From: an uncultured Acetatifactor sp.
GTDB taxonomy: Bacteria; Bacillota; Clostridia; Lachnospirales; Lachnospiraceae
Length of the DNA: 64,000 nucleotides
Reading direction: 5' to 3'
Assembly (NCBI GenBank): GCA_910583845.1
Contig: CAJUAB010000005.1
Location: 62,001 to 126,000 of the forward strand
Shown: one piece after another, positions 53,884 through 63,252 of the stretch
How the letters are laid out: each line of letters opens with the position of its first letter
Position numbering within the stretch: the stretch's first letter is position 1
Position numbers and translations under genes: made by a program
Notes under the pieces: model-generated
Told to the model about the DNA's origin: nothing
Seen by the model: only the letters and a program-made list of their open reading frames with translations
Database searches by the model: none

Positions 53884-54768
53884 ATGGAGAGAGACAATGC
53901 GAAGAACAGACGTGTGAGAAAGAAAGCCAAAAGGGTGAACCGTTCTACGGGGGGAAATGTCCTGGTGTTCCTGATGCTGGTCATTCTGGGAGGATTCATG
54001 CTGCTCCCTGTGTTATATACGGTAGTGCAGGCTTTCAAGCCCATGGAGGAACTGTTTCTGTTCCCTCCAAGATTTACGGTGAGCAACCCTACCGTCAAGA
54101 ATTTTAAGCTGATCGGGCAGCTGATCGACAGCTTGTGGGTTCCCTTTTCCAGATATACTTTCAACAGTGTCTTTGTAAGCACAGTGGGAACCGCGGGCAA
54201 TGTGATCATAGCGTCCATGGCGGCCTATCCGTTGGCGAAAAACGATTTTCCGGGCAAGAAGGCCCTGTTCAGGATCGTTACGGTGGCGCTGTTGTTCTCC
54301 GGCGGCGTACTGGGGCTGGCACAGTACATCATCATGGCGAAACTTCATATGATCAATACCTACTGGGCCCTGATCCTTCCTTCCGTGGCAACGCCCATGG
54401 GACTGTTCCTGATGAAGCAGTTCATGGAAGGAATCAGCACCTCTCTGCTGGAGGCGGCGCGGATAGACGGAATGAACGAGTTCCAGATCTACTGGAACAT
54501 TGTGATGCCCAATGTAAAGCCGGCATGGCTGACCATGATCATCTTTGCTTTCCAGGGGATGTGGAGCATGACGGGCGGCAACTTTATCTATAAAGAAGAG
54601 CTGAAGATGCTTCCCACGGCACTGGCCCAGATCCAGTCCGGAGGAATCGCCCGCGCCGGCGTGGCGGCCGCGGCGAACCTGTTGATGTTCATACCACCGG
54701 TACTGATGTTTCTGATCACCCAGAGCAGCATCATGGAGACCATGGCGCATGCAGGCATCAAGGAGTAA
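53884..54768 (+). CDS. Sugar ABC transporter permease, UgpE/LplC type
   Basis: This 294-aa permease has six helices and an EAA loop SLLEAARIDGMNEFQIYWN. It completes the first permease pair. Its stop overlaps the ribosome site of the NHL/TPR gene. Confidence 0.9.
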   Translation: MERDNAKNRRVRKKAKRVNRSTGGNVLVFLMLVILGGFMLLPVLYTVVQAFKPMEELFLFPPRFTVSNPTVKNFKLIGQLIDSLWVPFSRYTFNSVFVSTVGTAGNVIIASMAAYPLAKNDFPGKKALFRIVTVALLFSGGVLGLAQYIIMAKLHMINTYWALILPSVATPMGLFLMKQFMEGISTSLLEAARIDGMNEFQIYWNIVMPNVKPAWLTMIIFAFQGMWSMTGGNFIYKEELKMLPTALAQIQSGGIARAGVAAAANLLMFIPPVLMFLITQSSIMETMAHAGIKE

Positions 54769-54781
54769 GGAGGGGATATTG

Positions 54782-56290
54782 GTGGGACACGATTTGAGGA
54801 GCGGATCGAAAAGAGCTTTTTGGAAAAGGCTGTGCCTGACAGCCGGAGCGGCGCTGCTTCTTGCGGGGCAGTGGGGAGGGGCCGGAACGGTTCATGCGGA
54901 TTATCGGTATGATTATTTTGGCAATGCCATCCCGTCCCAGTATTCCTATGTGGCGGAGACGGATTACAACGGTTTGCAGCTGGGAGTGGGAGCCTTCAAC
55001 ACCCCTACGGATCTGTATGTGAGCGGGGATAACAGAATTTTCATCATGGATGCGGGAAACGACCGGATCGTGGTGCTGAATGGGGAGTACGAGGTTGAGA
55101 AGGTAATAGACGAATTCCGGATGGACGGCGAGGCTGTGAGCGTCAAGGGAGTTACCGGTATTTTTGTCCATACGGACGGACTGATGTATCTGGCGGACAA
55201 AGCCGCGGGCAGGATATTGGTGGCAGATGAGACAGGAAAGGTGGTCCGATGCATTACAAGGCCGGAGTCCACTCTTCTTGAGGAAAACTCCACTACGACC
55301 TTTCTCCCCAGGAAGGTGCTGGTGGACAGCCGGGATATCATGTACATGTTGTCCGAAAACTCCACCCAGGGAGCGTATATGATAGACGCAGGGGGAGAGT
55401 TTCTGGGATTCTATGGAAGAAATGAGGTTCAGCTGACCTTCCGGCGGGTTTATGAGCTCACCATGAGGCGCTTTGCCAGCGAGGAACAACGTTCCAAAAT
55501 GCAGAACTTCATACCGGTGGAATTTACCAATTTCGATATAGACGGCCAGGGGTTCATCTACACGGTGACGGCCTACAGCGAGCGGCCTGAGTCCGATGAT
55601 ATGATCAAAAAGCTGAATCCGCTGGGCAACAACATTTATACCGATCCCTATTATAGCTGGGGGGATATGCCGGAGGGAAATACTTACCACACGGCCTATA
55701 CGGACATAGCTGTGGATCAGGAGGGCTTTGCCTATGCGCTGGATGCTTACTCGGGCAGGATCTTCTGGTATGACAATGTGGGGAGGCAGCAGGCAATATT
55801 CGGCGGCAGCGGCGCTTATCTGGGCGCTTTTACTTCTCCGGTGGCCGTGGACACCCTGGACGGGGATGTGCTGGTGCTGGACAGTGTGAAGAACAATGTC
55901 ACGGTGTTTGAACCTACCTATTTCGGGGAGCTTGTGAAGCAGGCGTTTCTGCTCTACAACGGCGGTTACTATGGGGAGAGCCGGGAACTGTTCGAGGAGC
56001 TGGTGAAAATGGACGCCAACTATGACTGGGCCTATGTGGGACTGGGCCGGGCCTGTTATGAGGACGGGGACTGGGAGGAGGCCAAGGAGTATTTTCGCAG
56101 CGGCGTGGCCACGGAAGCCTATTCCGAGGTAAAGGGAGATCTGCGGAACAGGAATCTGAAAGAACACTTTACGGGGATCTTTTTCGGGATTATCCTGGGC
56201 TGCCTTGTCATCATCATTGCCGCCAGACTGCTTGCGGCATATCTGAAGGAGAAACAGAAAGCCGCTGTGGACAAAGAACTGAAATTATGA
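54782..56290 (+). CDS. Membrane-anchored NHL-repeat/TPR protein of the transporter cluster
   Basis: A protein of about 500 residues starts with a signal peptide (LCLTAGAALLLAG), followed by an NHL/six-bladed-propeller region of about 340 residues with repeats such as TPTDLYVSGDNRIFIMDAGN, GIFVHTDGLMYLADKAAGR and TDIAVDQEGFAYALDAYSGR. One or two TPR units follow (QAFLLYNGGYYGESRELFEE; DWAYVGLGRACYEDGDWEEA). A C-terminal helix (GIFFGIILGCLVIIIAARLL) anchors it. The propeller is therefore outside the membrane. AAGGAGG lies 8 nt before GTG 54782, which I prefer to TTG 54779 or the ATG 54749 inside the permease. Role unknown; scaffolding or glycan capture for the transporter is a reasonable guess. 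Confidence 0.75.
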   Translation: MGHDLRSGSKRAFWKRLCLTAGAALLLAGQWGGAGTVHADYRYDYFGNAIPSQYSYVAETDYNGLQLGVGAFNTPTDLYVSGDNRIFIMDAGNDRIVVLNGEYEVEKVIDEFRMDGEAVSVKGVTGIFVHTDGLMYLADKAAGRILVADETGKVVRCITRPESTLLEENSTTTFLPRKVLVDSRDIMYMLSENSTQGAYMIDAGGEFLGFYGRNEVQLTFRRVYELTMRRFASEEQRSKMQNFIPVEFTNFDIDGQGFIYTVTAYSERPESDDMIKKLNPLGNNIYTDPYYSWGDMPEGNTYHTAYTDIAVDQEGFAYALDAYSGRIFWYDNVGRQQAIFGGSGAYLGAFTSPVAVDTLDGDVLVLDSVKNNVTVFEPTYFGELVKQAFLLYNGGYYGESRELFEELVKMDANYDWAYVGLGRACYEDGDWEEAKEYFRSGVATEAYSEVKGDLRNRNLKEHFTGIFFGIILGCLVIIIAARLLAAYLKEKQKAAVDKELKL

Positions 56291-56365
56291 TCAGTCAGAA
56301 GCCGGAGCGCCCGGGGAAGAGGCGCTGGGCGGGCTTTGCGCGGAACTGAGAATAGGAGGGCGGAA

Positions 56366-57019
56366 ATGAAGAAATTGGGCTATTACAGTTCAATGAGCAA
56401 ATATCGGTATCCCTTTTATATCCTGCTCCATCCTGCGGACGGATTTCGGGAGATGAAGGTGAATAACAAATTTTCCATGGGCTTTGCCAACGGGATATTG
56501 GTGCTGTGGGTACTGCTGGGTGTCCTGGATTGGGGCTATGTGGACTTTGATTTCAAGGTCACTTACAGACAGCTGGACGGGCAGGTCAATATTTTTCAGG
56601 TACTGCTTACCACTGTCCTGATCTTTGCCATCAGCGTGGTGGCCAACTGGTGCTTCTGTACGCTGATGGACGGAAAAGGGAGGATGAAGGAAATATGGGT
56701 GGCGGGAGCCTATGCCATGATGCCCTATGTGGTTCTGGGGATTGTCCGTGTATGGCTTACCCATGGGATGGTGTCCGGCGAGGCTGTTTATCTGACTTAT
56801 CTGCATGTCATCGGAGTTGCATGGAGCGCCCTGCTGATCTTTGTCGGGCTTATGGAAATTCATGATTACAGCGGCCCGAAGACATTGATGTCCATTTTCC
56901 TGACACTGTGCGGCGTGATGATCATTGCGTTTCTGGTGGTGCTGGTGTCGGGTCTGGCCACGCAGATTTACTCCTTTTTCGCAACGATCTACTTTGAACT
57001 GAAACTTCGGTACCTATAG
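56366..57019 (+). CDS. Yip1-family membrane protein
   Basis: This 217-aa protein has five helices and the Yip1/DUF1282 features ILLHPADGFREMK near the start and AYAMMPYVVLGIVRVW in the middle. Yip1-like proteins in Gram-positive sugar clusters have no established function. AGGAGGG lies before ATG 56366, inside the cluster. Confidence 0.75.
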   Translation: MKKLGYYSSMSKYRYPFYILLHPADGFREMKVNNKFSMGFANGILVLWVLLGVLDWGYVDFDFKVTYRQLDGQVNIFQVLLTTVLIFAISVVANWCFCTLMDGKGRMKEIWVAGAYAMMPYVVLGIVRVWLTHGMVSGEAVYLTYLHVIGVAWSALLIFVGLMEIHDYSGPKTLMSIFLTLCGVMIIAFLVVLVSGLATQIYSFFATIYFELKLRYL

Positions 57020-57055
57020 GGCGGTTGCCTGCTTAAGCAGGCGGAAAGGCAAAAA

Positions 57056-59470
57056 ATGAACAGCAGGACAGGAAAATATCAGAAGCTGCCGCCTCATGAT
57101 GGGGAAAGAAGGCAGAAAAAATGCAGGAAAGCATTGGCAGCGGCAGGGCTGGCCGGGATTCTGGCACTGAGTCTGGTTCTTCCCGCAGGCCGGGGCACAA
57201 GGGTGCTGGCCGCAGATCCGGGGGGTGCGCCTGCGGAAGGGGAGACACAGCTTCCGGAGCAGAAAATCGGCAGCGGCTGGGCGGCGGCTTCAGGGGAGGC
57301 TGCCGGGATGGGGTATACCTATCTTGTCATGGAAAACAGCAGACTGGCTTTTTATACCAATGAAGACGGCAATATAGGCATATATGACAAGGTGTCGGAA
57401 GTGTGGTTTACTTCCGTACCCACGCAGGAAGCCCGGGACGCGGATGAAGTGGCAAAGGCGGTGAATAAAGTCAATCTGGGCAGCGATTATCAGCTGACCT
57501 TTATCGACCAGAACGGAGCCACTTCGGTCAAGAACACGCTGGCAGGGGCAGTAAATGACGGAAATGTGAGACTGGAGGACACAGGGGACGGACTGAAGGT
57601 CTGGTATTACATTGAAGATGCCGCGGTGACTTTCTCCGCCCTGTACCGGCTGACGGAGGATGGTTTTTCCGTGACAATCCCTTTTGAAGACTTCCGGGAA
57701 CACATTGAGGAAGGGAGAGTCGCGGAGGATAAGACCACAGTGTCTTACTGGGGAATCAAGGATATCCATGTACTGCCTTATTTCGGGGCGGCAGGCCTGG
57801 AAGACGAGGGCTACATGCTGATACCGGACGGCAGCGGAGCATTGATTGAATTCAATAACCAGAAGTCCTCCTACGGCGCTTACGGTCAGGATGTATATGG
57901 CAGGGACCCGGTACTGCTGCTGGACAAAAGCCTGAAAAGCGTGAAAAATGTGCTGATGCCGGTGTTTGGCATGTCTTTCGGTGATCACGGCTTTTTGGCG
58001 GTGGCGGAACAGGGCGGCGCCAGTACGGCAATTAACGCCATGAATTCCGGAACCATTACCTCTTACAATAATGTGTACATGACATTCCGCTATCGGCAGA
58101 GCATGTCTGCAAGCCGGACCGTAGCCAACGGTTACGGAGGGAACGGCGGCCTGGGCAGTACGGTTGTAGTGGATAATGCTTATTCGGGCGGCTCTTACCG
58201 GCTGAGCTATCATCTTCTGGATGCGGAGAATTCGGACTATATAGGCATGGCCAGACGTTACCGGGCGTATCTGATCGAACAGGGGATGGAGAAAAAGGAT
58301 GCGGCATCCGAAGCCTCCCTGTACCTGACTCTGTACGGAGGCATTGAGGATACTGCCTGTTTTCTGGGAGTTCCCTATAAGAGGGTGGAGAAACTGACTT
58401 CCTATGAGGAAGCAGAGAGAATTTTAAGGCAGCTGAAGGAAGGAGGAGCGGAGAATCTGACGGTGCGTTACATGGGCTGGCAGGAGGATGGGCTGGAGGC
58501 TTCCGTTCCCGTTAAGGTAAAGTACGAAAAGGCGCTGGGAGGAAAAGGCGATTATCAGTCCCTTATGGAATATGCGGACAGGGAGGAAATCCGGATATTT
58601 CCGGATGTGGATTTCCTGAATTTCTACCGGAGCGGGGCTTATTCCGTCAATGGCGACGCGATTCAGGCGGCGACTCACGACACGGCTTATCAGTATCTGT
58701 ATGATCTGAACACCGGAAGTAAAATGACGGAGAACAGATGGCAGATGCTGACGCCGAACTGCAGCCTGGAAGCGTTTGGCAGACTGATGAATCAGAAGGA
58801 TAAGCTGTATACAGACAACATTTCCCTGGGGGCCGTGGGTTCCACGCTGTATTCGGATTTCACCGCCAGAAGCAATGCCATTCACAGGGATGACACCATG
58901 GCTTTATGGTCAAAGATGGTTCGGGATGCAGGGGAAAGCATGGACAGGGTCATGGTGGAGACCGGCAATATCTATGCGGCCATGTACGCGGATTATATCG
59001 CAAATGTGACTTCCGAATCCACCGGCTTCAACCTGGCTGACGAGAGCATTCCTTTCTATCAGATCGTGATGCACGGCTATGCATCCTACGGGACGGAACC
59101 CATCAACCTGACGGCGGACCCGGACAGGGCGCTGCTGAAGGCTCTGGAAACGGGGAGCAACCCCGGGTTTGCCCTGATTTGCGGAGATTCGAGAACGCTG
59201 GCGGATACAAGATATAATGATCTGTACAACGCAAAGTTCGAGAGCTGGGAAGATACCATGACGGCATATTATCAGGAGGCGATCCCTATATTATCCGCAG
59301 TGGCCGGATATGAAATCACCGGATATGAGCGCATCGGTGAACGGGCTTACCGGACGGACTACGGCGCAGGCGGTTCCGTATATGTAAATTACGGAAAGAA
59401 AGAGGTTCAGGCGGACGGCGTTACGGTAGGAGCCGGAGGCTATGTATACCTGGAGGGAGAAAGGAGATAG
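57056..59470 (+). CDS. DUF5696 secreted protein
   Basis: This 804-aa protein has a basic start and a signal peptide (KALAAAGLAGILALSLVLPA, cleaved after VLAA). A beta-rich N-terminal domain (YLVMENSRLAFYTNEDGNIG) leads to a central part with GYMLIPDGSGALIEFNNQKS and SDYIGMARRYRAYLIEQG. The C-terminal half resembles a TIM-barrel glycosidase in predicted layout, with ENLTVRYMGWQEDGLEA and IRIFPDVDFLNFYRSGAYSV. DUF5696 has no proven activity. Its place between two permease pairs implies that it processes or presents the imported glycan outside the cell. Confidence 0.8.
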   Translation: MNSRTGKYQKLPPHDGERRQKKCRKALAAAGLAGILALSLVLPAGRGTRVLAADPGGAPAEGETQLPEQKIGSGWAAASGEAAGMGYTYLVMENSRLAFYTNEDGNIGIYDKVSEVWFTSVPTQEARDADEVAKAVNKVNLGSDYQLTFIDQNGATSVKNTLAGAVNDGNVRLEDTGDGLKVWYYIEDAAVTFSALYRLTEDGFSVTIPFEDFREHIEEGRVAEDKTTVSYWGIKDIHVLPYFGAAGLEDEGYMLIPDGSGALIEFNNQKSSYGAYGQDVYGRDPVLLLDKSLKSVKNVLMPVFGMSFGDHGFLAVAEQGGASTAINAMNSGTITSYNNVYMTFRYRQSMSASRTVANGYGGNGGLGSTVVVDNAYSGGSYRLSYHLLDAENSDYIGMARRYRAYLIEQGMEKKDAASEASLYLTLYGGIEDTACFLGVPYKRVEKLTSYEEAERILRQLKEGGAENLTVRYMGWQEDGLEASVPVKVKYEKALGGKGDYQSLMEYADREEIRIFPDVDFLNFYRSGAYSVNGDAIQAATHDTAYQYLYDLNTGSKMTENRWQMLTPNCSLEAFGRLMNQKDKLYTDNISLGAVGSTLYSDFTARSNAIHRDDTMALWSKMVRDAGESMDRVMVETGNIYAAMYADYIANVTSESTGFNLADESIPFYQIVMHGYASYGTEPINLTADPDRALLKALETGSNPGFALICGDSRTLADTRYNDLYNAKFESWEDTMTAYYQEAIPILSAVAGYEITGYERIGERAYRTDYGAGGSVYVNYGKKEVQADGVTVGAGGYVYLEGERR

Positions 59471-59476
59471 GGAAAT

Positions 59477-60379
59477 ATGGCTGGCAGACGCAAAGCGAAT
59501 AAAATGCGGCGGAGAGAAGCGTTGACAGGCTATGCATTCATATCCATCTGGCTGATCGGGTTCATTTTCCTGTTCCTGCGGCCGCTGGGAATGGCTTTCT
59601 ATTATGCTTTCCAGAAGATGTCCATCACCGCGGACGGCATGGTATTCGAATATATCGGTTTTGAGAATTTCATTTATAAGTTCAGGGACGATATTTACTT
59701 TTTCAGCAGCACCGTGTGGCCGGGATTGTCAAAGTTTGTCATAGAAGTGCCGATCTGTGTCATATTCAGCCTTTTCATCGCAATTGTGCTGAATCAGAAG
59801 TTCAGGGGAAGGACTTTTGCCAGAGCATTGTTCTTCCTGCCGGTGATTATTACCTCCGGCATTGCCATTCAGGTGCTGCGGTCTTACGGGATGGATACTT
59901 CCATGGAAACGGAAAATACCTATCTCTTTTCCAGTAACGGCGTGGCACAGATCCTGAGTTCGGCAGGGCTTCCCCAGGGGATTGTAGATGTCTTCACGGA
60001 GATATCAGACCGCCTGTTTGACATCGTGTGGATGTCGGGGATTCAGATTATCCTGTACCTGTCGGGGCTTCAGGGAATTCCCGCGGCGGAATACGAGGCG
60101 GCGCAGATAGAGGGGGCCACGGCCTGGGAGTGCTTCTGGAAGATAACCTGGGTGCGCATATCCCCCATCACTCTTGTGGTGGTGGTGTACTCGCTGATTG
60201 ATTCCTTTACCAATGTATCCAATGTAATGATTAAGTTTGTGTATGAAGAATATTCCCAGCGGGGGAATCTGGGCGGAAGCTCGGCACTGGGCCTGTCCTA
60301 TTGTCTGGTGGCATTCCTGATCATTATCCTGATTTATGCGCTGACATCCAGACATGTATTCTACGCAAATGAAAACTAG
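59477..60379 (+). CDS. Sugar ABC transporter permease, second pair, UgpA type
   Basis: This 300-aa permease has six helices and the EAA loop AAEYEAAQIEGATAWECFWK. GGAGAAAGGAG runs into its start only 6 nt after the DUF5696 stop, so the genes are coupled. Confidence 0.9.
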   Translation: MAGRRKANKMRRREALTGYAFISIWLIGFIFLFLRPLGMAFYYAFQKMSITADGMVFEYIGFENFIYKFRDDIYFFSSTVWPGLSKFVIEVPICVIFSLFIAIVLNQKFRGRTFARALFFLPVIITSGIAIQVLRSYGMDTSMETENTYLFSSNGVAQILSSAGLPQGIVDVFTEISDRLFDIVWMSGIQIILYLSGLQGIPAAEYEAAQIEGATAWECFWKITWVRISPITLVVVVYSLIDSFTNVSNVMIKFVYEEYSQRGNLGGSSALGLSYCLVAFLIIILIYALTSRHVFYANEN

Positions 60380-60410
60380 GCGCCCTGAAAAGGGGCAGAG
60401 AGGAGCAAGC

Positions 60411-61442
60411 ATGAGTGCAAGTGCAATTCTGGAAAAAATGCATATCCGCGGGGGAAATGCACTGGCGGACGGCGCTGTGAAGAAGCGGTTTCGGAAAAAG
60501 GAGCTTTATGGCATGACCAGACGGATCTGGAGTCTGTGCCGTTTCCTGCTGATTTTCGGACTGGGCTTTGTCATTCTCTATCCGCTGCTGCAGATTTTAT
60601 CCAAGGTATTTATGCCCGTGGATCAATACCGGGATCTGAGCATCATCTGGATTCCCAAGTCTCTGACGCTGGACAATATCAAAAATGCCATTACATATGT
60701 CAAGTTTGACGAGAGTCTGGTAAACTCCATGATCCTGTGTCTAAGCTGTGCGGCCATACAGATTGTGGTCTGTTCTCTCACAGGCTACGGATTCGGAAGA
60801 TTTCGATTTCCTTTCAGGGAACCGCTGTTTCTGATGGTGATTTTGACGATTATTGTACCCACCCAGATTATCTTCCTGCCGTCCTTTGTACAGTACCGTT
60901 TCTTTGATTTTTTCGGGATCAGCAAACTGCTGGGACTGATTACGGGGAAAAACTATACGGAATACGCCGTCAACCTGATTGACACCAGATGGTCCTTCTG
61001 GCTGCCCTCCTTCTTTGGGGTGGGGCTGAGGTCAGGCATCTTCATCTATCTGTTCAGGCAGTGCTTCCGGGGAATTCCGAAGGAACTGGAAGAAGCGGCA
61101 AAGATAGACGGCTGCGGCAGTATCACTACCTATGTGAGAATCATGCTGCCGAACGCAAAATCCTCTATCCTGACAGTATTTTTGTTCTCCATCGTATGGC
61201 ATTGGAATGAGTACACGTTGACCAGGACATTCTTTCCCCAGAAGCATCAGCCCCTTGCCATACAATTGAGGCTGGCAATTGACAGCATGATGAGCGACCT
61301 TGCTACCAGAAATGATCTGGCTTTCCAGATGGGTGTAACCTATGCCGCGGTGCTGTTGTTCATACTGCCGGTACTGATTATCTATATCTTTACCCAGAGA
61401 TGGTTCGTGGAGGGCGTGGAAAGCTCCGGAATCAAGGGATAA
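60411..61442 (+). CDS. Sugar ABC transporter permease, second pair, UgpE type
   Basis: This 343-aa permease has a longer than usual basic N terminus (about 45 residues), six helices and the EAA loop ELEEAAKIDGCGSITTYVR. ATG 60411 follows GAGAGGAG at 6 nt; an in-frame ATG at 60354 lies inside the preceding permease and was not used. Confidence 0.88.
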   Translation: MSASAILEKMHIRGGNALADGAVKKRFRKKELYGMTRRIWSLCRFLLIFGLGFVILYPLLQILSKVFMPVDQYRDLSIIWIPKSLTLDNIKNAITYVKFDESLVNSMILCLSCAAIQIVVCSLTGYGFGRFRFPFREPLFLMVILTIIVPTQIIFLPSFVQYRFFDFFGISKLLGLITGKNYTEYAVNLIDTRWSFWLPSFFGVGLRSGIFIYLFRQCFRGIPKELEEAAKIDGCGSITTYVRIMLPNAKSSILTVFLFSIVWHWNEYTLTRTFFPQKHQPLAIQLRLAIDSMMSDLATRNDLAFQMGVTYAAVLLFILPVLIIYIFTQRWFVEGVESSGIKG

Positions 61443-61666
61443 AGTGTGTAAAAATTCTTCATACGGACTGTCCGGGCCGCCGCAGGCGGCATGACGGGAA
61501 GTGTGAGAAGAACGATGAGATGCCGGGAGGTTCCAAATCTCACAGGAATGAATGCCCAGGGTGCGGGCATTCTTCCAAGTACCAGGTTCAGGAAGGTTTT
61601 ATCGGCCATAGGGCCTTTAAAATAAAAGCAACTATATTGTATCACACATTTTAAGGAGGTTTAAGA
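61443..61666 (+). promoter_or_regulatory. Structured leader before the last binding-protein gene
   Basis: This 224-nt gap holds three inverted repeats in a row: GCCGCC/GGCGGC near 61480-61495, GAATGCCC/GGGCATTC near 61550-61573, and a GGCC/GGCC pair near 61604-61616. TAAGGAGG precedes the gene. The hairpins may attenuate or protect the mRNA so that the binding protein is made in excess. No known riboswitch is recognised. Confidence 0.45.
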
Positions 61667-63115
61667 ATGAAAAAGAAAACATTGTTGAGTACGCTGTTGG
61701 CAGCTTCCATGGTGATCGGTATGCTGACCGGCTGCGGTGCAGACCCGGCGGAGGGGTCCGGCCAGTCTGTCTCTCAGACAGAGAGTCAGGATTCTTCCCA
61801 GCAGGAATCCAGCACGGAGGAATCCGGCAGTGAGGAATCCAGCGCGGAGGAATCTCGTGATTCGGGAAGCGATGCCGCTTACCAGAGCCTTCTGGAGATC
61901 GACACATTGGAGAATCCGAATGTGACCCTGGATCACTACTGGGATCCCAACGGAAGAGACAGCTTCGAGATGGCCGCAATCAAGCGCTATGAGGAAAAAT
62001 ACGGCGAAGGAACGGTTACGGTGAACGCCATCGGATGGAATAAGGGCATCGAGACCATGCAGGCGAATACGGCGGCGGGCAATCAGTCGGATCTGATATT
62101 CACAGAGGGCAATGCCTGCTTCCCCAGCTATGTGACAGGCAATTACTTCCAGCCCATCACCGAGTACATCCAGCAGGATCTGGGAAGCGACTTCATGGAT
62201 CAGGCATCCATGGACAATTTCAAGTACAAGGATGAGTACTACGTGTTTACCAACAGCGCAAGGACGAAGCCCTATCTGGTTGCTTACTATATTCCCCTGT
62301 TCGAGGACAACGCCCTGGAAACTCCTGGAGAGCTCTATGCAAAAGGAGAGTGGACATGGGATAAATTCCTTGAGTACTGTGATATTCTGACCCAGGATAC
62401 CGATGGAGACGGCACCATCGACCAGTGGGGACTCGGGCCCCGTTACAAGCTGCAGAACTTTGCGTACGCTTCCGGGATTGTGGGGATTCAGGAGGAAGGC
62501 AATGGGCTGCTGAAGGCCAACTGGGAAGAGGAGAGACTGCTGAATTATTTCGAGTTCATCACCAAATTGGAGACCATCCAGGCCAGGGCGCAGAGGAAGG
62601 ATGACAACGGCAATTTAGTGACATTCAATGACGGATGGCTGGGAACCGGCGCAATGTACATCGAAGCGATTAACCAGGAGCATCTGGCAAACAGGGATGA
62701 AAACAATAACAATGCAATCCTTGGCAAAAACGAGGATGTGGGCTTTGTGCCCATTCCCACCCTGGACGGCTCCATGGCTACCACTCCCGTATGGGACAAT
62801 GGGTATGCGATCCCCAACGGCGCGAAGAATCCCTTAGGCGGCGCTGTGCTTGCGGCAATGATCCTGGATGAGTACGCAAAGGGACTGAGGGAAGAGCAGG
62901 CATTGTACATGACCGAGGATGAGATCAAGCTGTATTATGACTGCATGGCAAAGAGCATTCCGCAGAGAAAGAACGATAACCTGTATGAAGGCGTCACCAT
63001 GAGCTACGGCGAGGAAGAGGCCAAGCAGGGCACACCTGCGGCTACGATTATCGACACCTACAAGAATGTTGTGGCCAGCGAGGTAGAGGCTTATAACGCG
63101 AAGGTTCAGAATTAA
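61667..63115 (+). CDS. Sugar ABC transporter substrate-binding lipoprotein
   Basis: This 482-aa lipoprotein has a signal peptide with lipobox LTGC (Cys near 24). A Ser/Glu/Gln-rich linker of about 45 residues with repeated EESS units follows. Then a family 1 binding fold: NVTLDHYWDPNGRDSFEMAA, TQDTDGDGTIDQWGLGPRY and TTPVWDNGYAIPNGAKNPL. It most likely serves the permease pair just upstream. Compared with the fused 926-aa protein it is a standard member. Confidence 0.9.
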   Translation: MKKKTLLSTLLAASMVIGMLTGCGADPAEGSGQSVSQTESQDSSQQESSTEESGSEESSAEESRDSGSDAAYQSLLEIDTLENPNVTLDHYWDPNGRDSFEMAAIKRYEEKYGEGTVTVNAIGWNKGIETMQANTAAGNQSDLIFTEGNACFPSYVTGNYFQPITEYIQQDLGSDFMDQASMDNFKYKDEYYVFTNSARTKPYLVAYYIPLFEDNALETPGELYAKGEWTWDKFLEYCDILTQDTDGDGTIDQWGLGPRYKLQNFAYASGIVGIQEEGNGLLKANWEEERLLNYFEFITKLETIQARAQRKDDNGNLVTFNDGWLGTGAMYIEAINQEHLANRDENNNNAILGKNEDVGFVPIPTLDGSMATTPVWDNGYAIPNGAKNPLGGAVLAAMILDEYAKGLREEQALYMTEDEIKLYYDCMAKSIPQRKNDNLYEGVTMSYGEEEAKQGTPAATIIDTYKNVVASEVEAYNAKVQN

Positions 63116-63252
63116 AGCAGGGTATTTGATTGAGGATAAGGGGCTGCGGCATCGACCGCAGTCCCTTTAGGCATCCGGGTATGTGCGGCTTACAGGGAAG
63201 CGGGAGACGCTGTGGGAGCACGGTTTTAATAAAAGGGAAAAGAGGAGAAGAG

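Noticed and set aside
61443..61666. Riboswitch in the structured leader
   Set aside because: The hairpins are simple inverted repeats; no conserved aptamer core is recognisable.
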